A DNA stretch of 24,059 bases from Arsenophonus sp048493715 (GCA_048493715.1 JBGDCZ010000040.1:1-24059); one strand, 5' to 3'. Shown: positions 8,519 to 15,714, numbered from the stretch's first letter. Numbers and translations: made by a program. The notes: generated from the sequence alone by a model not told the origin.

Positions 8519-8913
8519 TTGTGCTTTTTGAAAGAATTCCGTGAATTTGCAATGAAAGGTAACGTTATTGATCTAGCTGTTGGTGTTATTATTGGGGCAG
8601 CATTTGGTAAAATTGTTTCCTCTCTTGTAACAGATATTATTATGCCCCCACTTGGATTACTTATCGGCGGTATTGATTTTAAACAATTTCATTTTGTCTT
8701 ACGAGAAGCCCACGATAATGTACCAGCTGTCATTATGAATTATGGTGTCTTTATTCAAAATGTTTTTATTTTCTTATCATTGCTATAGCAATTTTTATCG
8801 TGATAAAGCTTATAAATAAATTACGCCGTGAGAAAGAAGAAACAACAGCAGCAGCAACTAAAGAAGTAACATTATTAACAGAAATTCGTGATTTGTTAAA
8901 AAAACAAAAATAA
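8519..8913 (+). pseudogene. mscL: Large-conductance mechanosensitive channel MscL, one frameshift
   Basis: MscL is an inner-membrane homopentamer that opens under hypo-osmotic shock. The first frame gives KEFREFAMKGNVIDLAVGV and the complete TM1 and periplasmic loop up to YGVFIQNVF. It then stops at TAG after 89 residues because one base seems lost near 8775 (TTATCATT where TTAATCATT is expected). A shift of one base restores TM2 and the tail: IAIAIFIVIKLINKLRR, then TEIRDLLKKQK and TAA at 8911-8913. The sole in-frame upstream start is TTG at 8519; the nearby ATG at 8512 is in another frame, so the start region may also be damaged. Without TM2 no channel can form. A single lesion suggests recent loss. 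Confidence 0.88.
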
Positions 8914-8918
8914 TTAAA

Positions 8919-8976
8919 GCTAGTGGGTTAGTGATAATAAATTTTTAAATTGATCATCACTAATTCACCAGTTAGC
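8919..8976 (-). terminator. Long hairpin in the 3' part of arfA, between the convergent mscL and arfA
   Basis: As minus-strand RNA, CUGGUG pairs with CACUAG (one G-U) and UUAGUGAU pairs with AUCACUAA, separated by a 2x2 internal loop. A partly paired AU-rich apex lies above. Pairing is better on the arfA strand than on the mscL strand, where the G-U becomes A-C. In E. coli a hairpin in the 3' end of the arfA coding region acts as terminator and RNase III site, giving a stop-less mRNA. This one is in the equivalent place. The U-run after it is short, so RNase III cleavage may matter more than intrinsic termination. It may also separate the two convergent units. Confidence 0.6.
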
Positions 8977-9094
8977 CCTCTACTGTGTTTCATTTTTCTT
9001 TGATAACTATCTTTTGTCTGAAGAGAGGATCGTGTAGTATTGCTTCTACTGCATTATTCTTTATAACGCCCCGTTTATGCAGATAATTTGCCAT
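8928..9094 (-). pseudogene. arfA: ArfA alternative ribosome-rescue factor, shortened and frameshifted
   Basis: ArfA rescues ribosomes stalled on stop-less mRNA by recruiting RF2. From ATG 9094 the frame reads MANYLHKRGVIKNNAVEAIL then HDPLFRQK, a clear match to the ArfA N-terminus that binds RF2. It ends at UGA (8992-8990) after 34 residues. The basic tail that enters the mRNA channel is in the -1 frame (SYQRKMKHSRG), running to TAA at 8930-8928. Roughly eight codons (the KNKKGKG-like part in E. coli) are missing at the join. The E. coli protein has 72 codons but works as a roughly 55-residue product from truncated mRNA. I judge it inactivated. A slip on GAAAAAUGA is an unproven alternative. 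Position between mscL and zntR is as in E. coli. Confidence 0.75.
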
Positions 9095-9173
9095 TCCAAA
9101 TTCTCTAATATCAATGACTCTTATTCTTAAATAATAACAATAAAATTTTATTTTGCCAAAATAAGAATATTAT

Positions 9174-9588
9174 TTAACGTTTACTCGTATCTTGTTCAAT
9201 GATCTCTAAAATTGAACATCCAGTACTAACGTGCTGACTACCACAACAAGCCGCACCAAGAATTTTTAATGAATCCCTCATTCTCTCCATCTCTACAATT
9301 TTAATTTCGATCTCTTGCAAGAGAGCATCGACAATATTTTTCGGTTCCTGGCAAGTATGTTGAGCAGAATCAATGCGAATAGATAACAACTCTGAAATTG
9401 ATTCCAGGGTAAAACCTAACTGCTTCGCATAACGAATAAAACGTAAACATTGTAAATCTTTTTTGCTATAAAGACGATAACCACTTGCTGTACGATCAGG
9501 CCGGATCCATCAAACCTTGTTTTTCATAGAAACGAATCGTGTCTGTAGTAACATCCGCTAACTTAGCTAAGTTACCTATATGATACAT
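9174..9588 (-). pseudogene. zntR: ZntR zinc-responsive MerR-family regulator, frameshifted
   Basis: ZntR activates the zinc exporter gene zntA by untwisting its promoter. The first 30 residues (MYHIGNLAKLADVTTDTIRF and YEKQGLMDP) form the winged-helix start, then TGA at 9498-9496 ends the frame. The rest of the protein is intact in another frame: RTASGYRLYSKKDLQ, the dimer helix, and the metal site with HTC, ACCG and the later Cys. The shift can be explained by four extra bases, GGCC at 9499-9502: removing them restores MDPDRTASG. The start has a good ribosome binding site (AAGAGGT). No other lesion is visible, so loss looks recent. yhdN, next to zntR in E. coli, is absent. Confidence 0.88.
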
Positions 9589-9604
9589 AAATACCTCTTA
9601 TATA

Positions 9605-9633
9605 CTTATAAATATCATTCACTGTGATAGCAA
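9605..9633 (-). promoter_or_regulatory. Probable zntR promoter
   Basis: On the minus strand TTGCTA (9628-9633) and TATAAG (9605-9610) are separated by 17 bases, and the -10 lies 16 bases upstream of the zntR ATG (9588). Match is 4/6 and 5/6. Position and spacing are good for a housekeeping sigma-70 promoter. It would now serve a broken gene. Confidence 0.42.
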
Positions 9634-9660
9634 ACTATGAAACAACAAGAAGTTAATTTT

Positions 9661-9705
9661 TAGATAATAAAAAACCGGGATTATATCCCGGTTTTTTATT
9701 ATCTA
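9661..9705 (-). terminator. Intrinsic terminator of the alpha operon after rplQ
   Basis: A perfect 20-bp inverted repeat (arms 9661-9680 and 9686-9705) encloses a five-base loop. The GC-rich core CCGGGA/TCCCGG sits between an A-run and a T-run, so the structure can terminate in both directions. It begins five bases after the rplQ stop, marks the end of the alpha operon and insulates zntR, which is transcribed in the same direction further on. Confidence 0.92.
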
Positions 9706-9710
9706 AAAAC

Positions 9711-10100
9711 TTATTCTCCAGTAACTTCTGCTTGAGACTCAACAGTACGATCAACAAGCTCGATGTAAGCCATCGGCGCATTGTCACCTGCACGGAAGCC
9801 ACACTTCATAATACGAGTATAACCACCTGCACGGCTCGCGAAACGCGGTCCAAGTTCATTAAATAATTTTGCCACGATCTCATTATCACGAGTACGGGCA
9901 AATGCCAGACGACGATTAGCTACGCTGTCGGTCTTGGCAAGAGTAATCAGTGGCTCAACGACACGGCGTAACTCTTTCGCTTTTGGTAAAGTTGTCTTGA
10001 TAATCTCATGACGAACTAAAGAACCAGCCATATTACGAAACATAGCTTGGCGATGGCTACTATTGCGGTTCAATTGACGACCACTCTTACGATGGCGCAT
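9711..10100 (-). CDS. rplQ: 50S ribosomal protein L17
   Basis: L17 is a large-subunit protein near the tunnel exit, binding 23S rRNA. The 129-residue product starts MRHRKSGRQLNRNSSHRQ, as in E. coli (127 residues), and keeps the HEIIKTTLPKAKELR and GGYTRIMKCGFRAGDNAPMA segments. Only the last dozen residues differ (TVESQAEVTGE), which is the normal variable tail of this family. It is the last gene of the alpha operon, 37 bases after rpoA, and is followed at once by the palindromic terminator. Nothing is abnormal. Confidence 0.97.
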   Translation of the reverse strand: MRHRKSGRQLNRNSSHRQAMFRNMAGSLVRHEIIKTTLPKAKELRRVVEPLITLAKTDSVANRRLAFARTRDNEIVAKLFNELGPRFASRAGGYTRIMKCGFRAGDNAPMAYIELVDRTVESQAEVTGE

Positions 10101-10137
10101 GACCTTATCCTTCTCAGTAAAACCTTAACCTGTGATC

Positions 10138-11127
10138 TTATTCATCAGCAATACTTGCTGGAGGCCAATTTTCTAGACGCATGCCTAACGATAAACCTCT
10201 TGATGCCAAAACATCCTTAATTTCGGTAAGTGATTTTTTACCGAGATTAGGAGTTTTAAGCAACTCAACTTCAGTGCGCTGAACCAAATCACCGATGTAG
10301 TGGATAGCTTCTGCCTTTAAACAGTTAGCAGAGCGGACAGTCAATTCCAAATCGTCAACTGCACGCAGCAGAATCGGATCGAACTCTGGCTTCTCATCTT
10401 TAACTTCAACCTTAGCAACATCGCGTAAATCAACGAAAGCTTCGAGTTGTTCAGCTAGAATAGTTGCTGCTCGACGAATCGCCTCTTCTGGGTCGATTGT
10501 GCCGTTAGTCTCCATCTCGATAACCAGCTTATCTAAATCAGTGCGTTGTTCTACACGTGTCGCTTCAACATTGTAGGCTATTCGCTCCACAGGGCTATAG
10601 CATGCGTCAACTAATAAACGACCAATTGGGCGCTCATCTTCTTCCAAATGAATACGGGCAGAAGCCGGTACATACCCACGACCACGCTGTACTTTAATAC
10701 GCATATTAATAGCAGCGCTTTCATCAGTTAGATGGCAGATAACATGTTGTGGCTTGACGATTTCGATATCATCATTAGGGGTGATATCGGCGGCAGTCAC
10801 AGGGCCAATTCCAGATTTATTCAAGGTCAGAATAACTTCATCTTTACCGTGAACTTTTACCGCCAGCCCTTTCAGGTTAAGGAGAATCTCCAAGATATCT
10901 TCCTGCACGCCTTCTTTAGTGCTGTACTCATGCAGTACACCATCAATTTCAACCTCGGTCACAGCACAACCCGGCATAGACGAAAGCAAAATACGGCGTA
11001 GTGCGTTACCAAGAGTATGGCCAAAGCCACGTTCTAACGGTTCAAGGGTTACCTTGGCGTGCGTCGAACTAATTTGCTCGATATCAACCAGGCGCGGTTT
11101 AAGAAACTCTGTCACAGAACCCTGCAT
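10138..11127 (-). CDS. rpoA: RNA polymerase alpha subunit RpoA
   Basis: Alpha dimerises through its N-terminal domain (about residues 1-235: GFGHTLGNALRRILLSSMPG, RGRGYVPAS) to nucleate polymerase assembly. Its C-terminal domain (about 249-329) binds UP elements and activators. The DNA-contact residues of the C-terminal domain are kept, including Arg265 in ELTVRSANCL and the NLGKKSLTEIKD helix. Length is 329, the same as E. coli, ending ENWPPASIADE. The AT-rich UP element of the rrn promoter at the left edge of this window is a natural target of this domain. It lies 25 bases after rpsD in the alpha operon. Confidence 0.98.
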   Translation of the reverse strand: MQGSVTEFLKPRLVDIEQISSTHAKVTLEPLERGFGHTLGNALRRILLSSMPGCAVTEVEIDGVLHEYSTKEGVQEDILEILLNLKGLAVKVHGKDEVILTLNKSGIGPVTAADITPNDDIEIVKPQHVICHLTDESAAINMRIKVQRGRGYVPASARIHLEEDERPIGRLLVDACYSPVERIAYNVEATRVEQRTDLDKLVIEMETNGTIDPEEAIRRAATILAEQLEAFVDLRDVAKVEVKDEKPEFDPILLRAVDDLELTVRSANCLKAEAIHYIGDLVQRTEVELLKTPNLGKKSLTEIKDVLASRGLSLGMRLENWPPASIADE

Positions 11128-11152
11128 TGTGTCCTCTCTTTGGTACTAAGCT

Positions 11153-11773
11153 TTACTTAGAGTAAAGCTCGACGATCAGGTGTTCGTTAATATCAGCAGA
11201 TAGGTCAGCACGTTCAGGAATACGTTTGAACACACCCTCCATCTTAGCAACATCAACTTCCAGCCAACTTGGCTTCTCACGCTGTTCAGCAAGCTCTAAA
11301 GCAGCCTTAATACGAGACTGTTTCTTTGCTTTTTCACGAACGCTGATAACGTCATTCGGGGAAACCTGATAAGAAGCAATATTAACTACTTGACCATTTA
11401 CCATGATAGCTTTATGGCTAACCATCTGACGCGCTTCCGCACGTGTTGCGCCAAAGCCCAAACGATAAACGATATTATCTAAACGACCTTCAAGCAAATT
11501 CAACAGATTTTCACCTGTGTTGCCTTTCAATCGCGTTGCTTCTTTATAATAGTTACGGAATTGACGTTCTAGAACACCGTAAATACGACGAACTTTTTGT
11601 TTCTCACGTAACTGAACACCATAATCAGATAGACGCTGTCTACGTGCGCCATGCTGTCCTGGTGCCTGTTCTAATTTACACTTGGTGTCAATCGCGCGAA
11701 CGCCAGACTTAAGAAAAAGATCTGTACCCTCGCGACGGCTCAGCTTGAGCTTAGGACCCAAATATCTAGCCAT
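11153..11773 (-). CDS. rpsD: 30S ribosomal protein S4
   Basis: S4 starts assembly of the 30S body on the 5' domain of 16S rRNA and is the translational repressor of the alpha operon. Length is 206 residues as in E. coli. The N-terminal region (GPKLKLSRREGTDLFLKSG) has lost the zinc cysteines, as in other enterobacterial S4. The S4 RNA-binding domain follows from about residue 95 (RLDNIVYRLGFGATRAEARQ, VNGQVVNIASYQV). Its regulatory target, the leader upstream of rpsM, is also preserved in this window, so the feedback loop is probably intact. It lies 35 bases after rpsK. Confidence 0.98.
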   Translation of the reverse strand: MARYLGPKLKLSRREGTDLFLKSGVRAIDTKCKLEQAPGQHGARRQRLSDYGVQLREKQKVRRIYGVLERQFRNYYKEATRLKGNTGENLLNLLEGRLDNIVYRLGFGATRAEARQMVSHKAIMVNGQVVNIASYQVSPNDVISVREKAKKQSRIKAALELAEQREKPSWLEVDVAKMEGVFKRIPERADLSADINEHLIVELYSK

Positions 11774-11808
11774 TTTCTTTCTCCAACAATCCTAAAAACG
11801 CAACATAC

Positions 11809-12198
11809 TTAAACACGACGTTTTTTTGGTGGACGACAACCGTTATGAGGGATCGGAGTCACATCAGTAATGTTAGTAATACGGAAACCAGCCGCATTTA
11901 ACGCACGGATGGTTGACTCACGGCCAGGACCAGGTCCTTTAACCATAACTTCTAAGTTTTTTATTCCGTAATCTTTCACAGCTTCAGCACAACGTTCTGC
12001 TGCTACTTGAGCGGCAAACGGAGTAGACTTACGAGAACCACGAAAACCAGAACCACCTGCGGTTGCCCAACCCAATGCATTACCTTGACGATCAGTAATG
12101 GTAACAATTGTGTTGTTAAAAGAAGCATGGATATGAGCCACACCATCTGAAATTTGCTTTCTTACACGCTTACGTGCACGAATAGGTGCTTTTGCCAT
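11809..12198 (-). CDS. rpsK: 30S ribosomal protein S11
   Basis: S11 sits on the 30S platform near the mRNA exit and 16S helix 45. The 129-residue product is full length and conserved: SDGVAHIHASFNNTIVTITD, then GSGFRGSRKSTPFAAQ, and the basic end HNGCRPPKKRRV. The N-terminus starts MAKAPIRARKRVRKQI as in E. coli. It lies 16 bases after rpsM in the alpha operon. No lesion or unusual feature is seen. Confidence 0.98.
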   Translation of the reverse strand: MAKAPIRARKRVRKQISDGVAHIHASFNNTIVTITDRQGNALGWATAGGSGFRGSRKSTPFAAQVAAERCAEAVKDYGIKNLEVMVKGPGPGRESTIRALNAAGFRITNITDVTPIPHNGCRPPKKRRV

Positions 12199-12214
12199 TA
12201 TTTAATACCCCGAC

Positions 12215-12571
12215 TTATTTCTTGATCGGCTTACGCGGGCCCTTACGGGTACGCGCATTAGTCTTAGTACGCTGACCACGCACAGGAAGACCTCGGCGGT
12301 GACGTAAACCACGATAGCAACCAAGATCCATCAGACGCTTGATGCTTAGGGTAACTTCACGACGCAAATCACCTTCAACAATGTATTTAGCAACTTCGTC
12401 ACGTAATTTGTCGATTTGCTCTTCAGACAGCTCACTGATCTTAACATGCTCAGCAATACCACTTGCTGCACAGATTGACTGAGAGCGGGTTTTGCCAATG
12501 CCGTAAATCGACGTTAATGCAATTACGGTATGTTTATGATCAGGAATGTTAATGCCTGCTATACGGGCCAC
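12215..12571 (-). CDS. rpsM: 30S ribosomal protein S13
   Basis: S13 is in the 30S head and contacts the 50S subunit (bridge B1) and P-site tRNA through its basic tail (GQRTKTNARTRKGPRKPIKK). Length is 118 residues as in E. coli. The helix-two-turn-helix is visible around SIYGIGKTRSQSICAASGI. The start codon is GTG, preceded by AGGAGTGCATA, identical in kind to the E. coli alpha operon start that S4 controls. It is the first gene of the alpha operon, and its leader is annotated separately. Confidence 0.98.
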   Translation of the reverse strand: MARIAGINIPDHKHTVIALTSIYGIGKTRSQSICAASGIAEHVKISELSEEQIDKLRDEVAKYIVEGDLRREVTLSIKRLMDLGCYRGLRHRRGLPVRGQRTKTNARTRKGPRKPIKK

Positions 12572-12640
12572 TATGCACTCCTAAAGTTAAATATTGCATA
12601 ACTGTACTGAAAAGCCCGCTTTCAGGATACTCAAACAGTT
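12569..12640 (-). promoter_or_regulatory. Alpha operon leader with S4-binding pseudoknot
   Basis: The minus-strand leader contains GAGTATCCTGAAAGCGGGC then TTTTCAG, followed by AT-rich sequence and AGGAGTGCATAGTG at the rpsM start. The CTGAAA...TTTTCAG hairpin, the GGGC loop and the GTG start context closely copy the E. coli alpha leader. There S4 binds a double pseudoknot and traps the ribosome at the start codon. I recognise it by sequence likeness; the pseudoknot pairings were not modelled in full. Confidence 0.8.
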
Positions 12641-12665
12641 ACACATTTTCTTAGATAAAAAGTTT

Positions 12666-12686
12666 AGCTGGCTAATTTAGCCAGCT
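12666..12686 (-). terminator. Terminator-like hairpin at the end of the spc operon
   Basis: AGCTGGCTAA and TTAGCCAGCT form an almost loop-less 21-base palindrome, realistically an 8-9 bp stem with a tiny loop. On the minus strand it is followed by AAACTTTTT. It lies 33 bases after the rpmJ stop and overlaps the -10 of the candidate alpha promoter. The same arrangement is present in E. coli, where some transcripts read through from spc into alpha. Confidence 0.65.
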
Positions 12687-12702
12687 CAACCCAACTTTGC
12701 AA
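12674..12702 (-). promoter_or_regulatory. Probable alpha operon promoter
   Basis: On the minus strand TTGCAA (12697-12702) is followed after 17 bases by TAAATT (12674-12679), and the -10 lies inside the terminator palindrome. The spacer AGTTGGGTTGAGCTGGC resembles the E. coli sequence upstream of rpsM. It would place transcription start just upstream of the S4-responsive leader. Confidence 0.5.
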
Positions 12703-12719
12703 GAAAAAAATGCTTTTTC

Positions 12720-12836
12720 TTAACCTTGACGTTGTTTATGTCTTGGTTCAACGCTGCAAATCACACGAACACTACCATTACGTTTAATGATTTTACAGTT
12801 ACGGCATAATTTCTTGACGGAAGCACGAACTTTCAT
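12720..12836 (-). CDS. rpmJ: 50S ribosomal protein L36
   Basis: L36 is the smallest large-subunit protein, binding 23S rRNA near the L7/L12 stalk base. The 38-codon frame reads MKVRASVKKLCRNCKIIKRN and ends EPRHKQRQG. This is the zinc-binding (C+) form: ligands Cys11, Cys14, Cys27 and His33 are all present. It is the last gene of the spc operon, 43 bases after secY, and is followed by the terminator hairpin. The start ATG has a purine-rich GGAGAG-type site upstream (ACGGAGAGTAAAA). Confidence 0.95.
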   Translation of the reverse strand: MKVRASVKKLCRNCKIIKRNGSVRVICSVEPRHKQRQG

Positions 12837-12879
12837 TTTTACTCTCCGTAACTTCTAAAGCAAATTAATTAAGAGGCAA

Positions 12880-14205
12880 TTATTTGCCTTTAAGGTTTGC
12901 TTTTTTCAATGCAGACTCATATTGACTGGACATCATAAGAGTTTGCACTTGAGCCATAAAGTCCATAATAACGACGACGACAATAAGAAGTGAAGTACCA
13001 CCAAAATAGAACGGAACTTTCATTGCGTCACGCATGAACTCCGGGATTAAGCAAATAAAAGTAATGTATAATGCACCTACTAATGTTAGGCGCGTCATTA
13101 CTTTGTCAATATACTTGGCCGTTTGCTCTCCCGGACGAATTCCTGGTACAAATGCACCGGACTTCTTCAGGTTATCTGCTGTTTCTCTAGGGTTAAAAAC
13201 TAATGCCGTATAAAAGAAACAGAAGAAGATGATTGCAGATGCATAAAGTAACACATAAAGCGGTTGCCCTGGCTGCAAATACATTGAAATAGCTGTCAGC
13301 CAACCCCAACCGGTTCCATCACCGAACCAAGAAGCTATTGTACCTGGGAACAGTATAATACTGGAAGCAAAAATTGCAGGAATAACACCCGCCATATTTA
13401 CTTTTAATGGTAAATGTGTGCGTTGTGCAGTATAAATGTGACGACCTTGTTGACGTTTAGCGTAGTTAACCACTATACGACGCTGACCACGCTCCATGAA
13501 AACAACAAAATAAGTCACAGCAAATACTAACACTGCAATCAACAACAACAGAAGGAAGTGCAAATCGCCTTGCCGCGCTTGTTCAATGGTATGACCGATG
13601 GCCGGCGGGAGCCCCGCAACTATACCTGCAAAGATAATGATAGAGATACCGTTTCCGATGCCTCTTTCAGTAATTTGTTCGCCTAGCCACATCAGAAACA
13701 TCGTTCCTGTCACTAAACTTACAACAGCCGTGAAATAAAACGGAAAACCAGGATTGATTACCAGCCCCTGCATTCCGGGCATATTGGGTAAACCTGTCGC
13801 AATACCAATAGATTGGAATATCGCTAATACCAAAGTACCATAACGTGTATATTGACTAATCTTACGACGACCGGCTTCTCCTTCCTTCTTAATCTCTGCT
13901 AATCGTGGATTAACTACTGTCAATAATTGGACAATTATTGATGCCGAAATATATGGCATAATTCCCAATGCAAAGATAGAAGCACGACTAAGTGCACCAC
14001 CAGAGAACATATTAAACATTTCAATGATAGTGCCTCTTTGCTGTTCAAGCAATTTGGCAAGCACAGTGGCATCAATACCAGGAATAGGAATAAAAGAACC
14101 AATACGGAAAACAATCAGCGCCCCAATAACAAACAAAAGCCTGCACTTAAGTTCGCCAATGCCATCTTTAGCACTTTGAAAATCTAAACCTGGGTGCTTC
14201 ACCAT
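12880..14205 (-). CDS. secY: Protein translocase channel subunit SecY
   Basis: SecY is the inner-membrane pore of the Sec translocon, with SecE and SecG. From the ATG at 14205 it has 441 residues (443 in E. coli) and begins MVKHPGLDFQSA, matching the family. An upstream in-frame ATG (14259) would overlap rplO and add 18 unrelated residues. Ten hydrophobic segments are visible, including LLFVIGALIVFRIGSFIP (TM1), the plug region GGALSRASIF and AVLVFAVTYFVVFMERGQRR. The cytoplasmic C5 loop that meets SecA is GAFVPGIRPGEQTAKYID. It lies seven bases after rplO in the spc operon. The C-terminus is slightly shortened (KKANLKGK). Confidence 0.97.
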   Translation of the reverse strand: MVKHPGLDFQSAKDGIGELKCRLLFVIGALIVFRIGSFIPIPGIDATVLAKLLEQQRGTIIEMFNMFSGGALSRASIFALGIMPYISASIIVQLLTVVNPRLAEIKKEGEAGRRKISQYTRYGTLVLAIFQSIGIATGLPNMPGMQGLVINPGFPFYFTAVVSLVTGTMFLMWLGEQITERGIGNGISIIIFAGIVAGLPPAIGHTIEQARQGDLHFLLLLLIAVLVFAVTYFVVFMERGQRRIVVNYAKRQQGRHIYTAQRTHLPLKVNMAGVIPAIFASSIILFPGTIASWFGDGTGWGWLTAISMYLQPGQPLYVLLYASAIIFFCFFYTALVFNPRETADNLKKSGAFVPGIRPGEQTAKYIDKVMTRLTLVGALYITFICLIPEFMRDAMKVPFYFGGTSLLIVVVVIMDFMAQVQTLMMSSQYESALKKANLKGK

Positions 14206-14212
14206 CTGTGAC

Positions 14213-14647
14213 TTATTCCTCGATTTTACCGCCAGCGGCTTCAATTGCAGCCCGTGCACCTTTTGTTACACGAAGATCACGCACCATTACTGGACGATTA
14301 ACTTCACCAGAAAGAATAACTTTCGCATATTCTATTTGAATACCAACTATATTAGCAGCTTTCAGCGTATTCAGATCAATGACATAGCCTTCAACTTTAG
14401 CAAATTCTGACAAACGAACTTCTGCAGTAATCATTGCCTTACGTGAAGTAAAACCAAATTTTGGTAAACGACGATATAAAGGCATCTGACCGCCTTCAAA
14501 ACCACGACGTACACCACCGCCAGAACGAGACTTCTGACCTTTATGACCACGTCCGCCAGTTTTACCTAAACCAGAACCAATACCGCGACCTACGCGTTTA
14601 GGTGCATGTTTAGCACCTTCAGCTGGAGACAGAGTATTTAAGCGCAT
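14213..14647 (-). CDS. rplO: 50S ribosomal protein L15
   Basis: L15 is a late-assembly large-subunit protein whose long basic N-terminal arm threads through 23S rRNA. The arm is seen as PKRVGRGIGSGLGKTGGRGH and GQKSRSGGGVRRGFEGGQMP. The globular C-terminal domain ends GARAAIEAAGGKIEE. Length is 144 residues, equal to E. coli. It lies three bases after rpmD and seven before secY, and its last codons (GAGGAA) may serve as the secY ribosome binding site. Confidence 0.97.
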   Translation of the reverse strand: MRLNTLSPAEGAKHAPKRVGRGIGSGLGKTGGRGHKGQKSRSGGGVRRGFEGGQMPLYRRLPKFGFTSRKAMITAEVRLSEFAKVEGYVIDLNTLKAANIVGIQIEYAKVILSGEVNRPVMVRDLRVTKGARAAIEAAGGKIEE

Positions 14648-14650
14648 CTG

Positions 14651-14830
14651 TTACTCCTCAACTTTAACCATGTAGGAAACCAAATTGATCATGCCGCGGA
14701 TCGCTGGTGTATCTTCACGCTCAACAGTATGACCAATACGACGCAGACCTAAACCAGTCAACGTTGCCTTATGTTTTGGCAAACGACCAATAGAACTGCG
14801 AACTTGTGTAATTTTAATAGTCTTAGCCAT
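14651..14830 (-). CDS. rpmD: 50S ribosomal protein L30
   Basis: L30 is a small large-subunit protein near 5S rRNA. The 59-residue product reads MAKTIKITQVRSSIGRLPKH, then ATLTGLGLRRIGHTVEREDT and a tail ending NLVSYMVKVEE, the same length as E. coli. The spacing is tight: six bases after rpsE and three before rplO. It is found only by reading the gap between those two genes because it is short. Confidence 0.96.
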   Translation of the reverse strand: MAKTIKITQVRSSIGRLPKHKATLTGLGLRRIGHTVEREDTPAIRGMINLVSYMVKVEE

Positions 14831-14836
14831 GGTCCA

Positions 14837-15337
14837 TTACCCCAGAATTTCTTCGACGGATTTACCACGTTTAGCTGCGACCATTTCTGGAGACCTCATA
14901 CTGTCTAAAGCATCCAGTGTTGCACGAACAACATTAATTGGGTTCGTAGAACCATAGGTTTTAGCCAGTACGTTATGAACGCCCGCTACTTCCAACACCG
15001 CACGCATTGCACCGCCTGCGATAATACCTGTACCTTCATAAGCTGGTTGCATAAACACACGAGAACCTGTATGAGCACCTTTTACAGGATGATACAACGT
15101 ACCATTATTGAGTGCGACGTTTTTCATATTGCGCCGGGCTTTTTCCATCGCTTTCTGGATTGCTGCCGGAACTTCACGTGCCTTACCATAGCCAAAACCA
15201 ACACGACCGTCACCATCACCAACAACAGTTAGTGCAGTAAAACTAAAAATACGGCCACCTTTAACAGTTTTTGCTACACGATTTACCGCGATCAGCTTTT
15301 CCTGCAGTTCGCCAGCTTGTTTTTCGATGTGAGCCAT
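14837..15337 (-). CDS. rpsE: 30S ribosomal protein S5
   Basis: S5 lies at the mRNA entry site of the 30S subunit and affects fidelity and helicase activity; it is also the spectinomycin-resistance locus. The double-stranded-RNA-binding-like N-terminal domain (KTVKGGRIFSFTALTVVGDG) includes the Lys-Gly-Gly-Arg spectinomycin loop in wild-type form. The C-terminal domain has GTGIIAGGAMRAVLEVAGV. Length is 166 residues (167 in E. coli). It lies 14 bases after rplR in the spc operon. Confidence 0.97.
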   Translation of the reverse strand: MAHIEKQAGELQEKLIAVNRVAKTVKGGRIFSFTALTVVGDGDGRVGFGYGKAREVPAAIQKAMEKARRNMKNVALNNGTLYHPVKGAHTGSRVFMQPAYEGTGIIAGGAMRAVLEVAGVHNVLAKTYGSTNPINVVRATLDALDSMRSPEMVAAKRGKSVEEILG

Positions 15338-15351
15338 CTTACACCTCTACC

Positions 15352-15705
15352 TTAGAACTGAAGGCCAGCTTCACGGGCAGCTTCTGCCAGTGCCTGGACT
15401 CGACCATGATATTGGAAACCAGAACGGTCAAAAGCTACCTCTTTGATACCCTTTTCCAGTGCGCGCTCAGCAATTAATTTGCCAACTACTGCTGCGGCTT
15501 CTTTGTTTCCTGTGTATTTTACTTGCTCATTGATAGTTTTTTCTATAGTAGAAGCAACCACCAAAGTTTCAGAACCGTTTGGTGCAATAACCTGCGCATA
15601 AATATGACGAGGGGTACGATGTACTACCAAGCGAGTTGCACCCAGTTCATGGAGTTTGCGGCGTGCGCGGGTCGCACGACGGATACGAGCTACTTCCTTA
15701 TCCAT
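15352..15705 (-). CDS. rplR: 50S ribosomal protein L18
   Basis: L18 binds 5S rRNA and brings it, with L5, to the central protuberance. Length is 117 residues as in E. coli. The basic N-terminus RIRRATRARRKLHELGATRL contacts 5S rRNA, and FDRSGFQYHGRVQALAEAAR is the conserved end. It lies nine bases after rplF in the spc operon, and L5 is encoded in the same operon. No anomaly is seen. Confidence 0.97.
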   Translation of the reverse strand: MDKEVARIRRATRARRKLHELGATRLVVHRTPRHIYAQVIAPNGSETLVVASTIEKTINEQVKYTGNKEAAAVVGKLIAERALEKGIKEVAFDRSGFQYHGRVQALAEAAREAGLQF

Positions 15706-15714
15706 AGTGTTACC

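Noticed and set aside
9174..9389. Separate small protein in the C-terminal part of zntR
   Set aside because: It is the downstream frame of the broken zntR starting at an internal ATG, with no ribosome binding site of its own.
14205..14259. Longer SecY starting inside rplO
   Set aside because: The 18 extra residues have no likeness to SecY and overlap the rplO coding region; the ATG at 14205 matches the family start.
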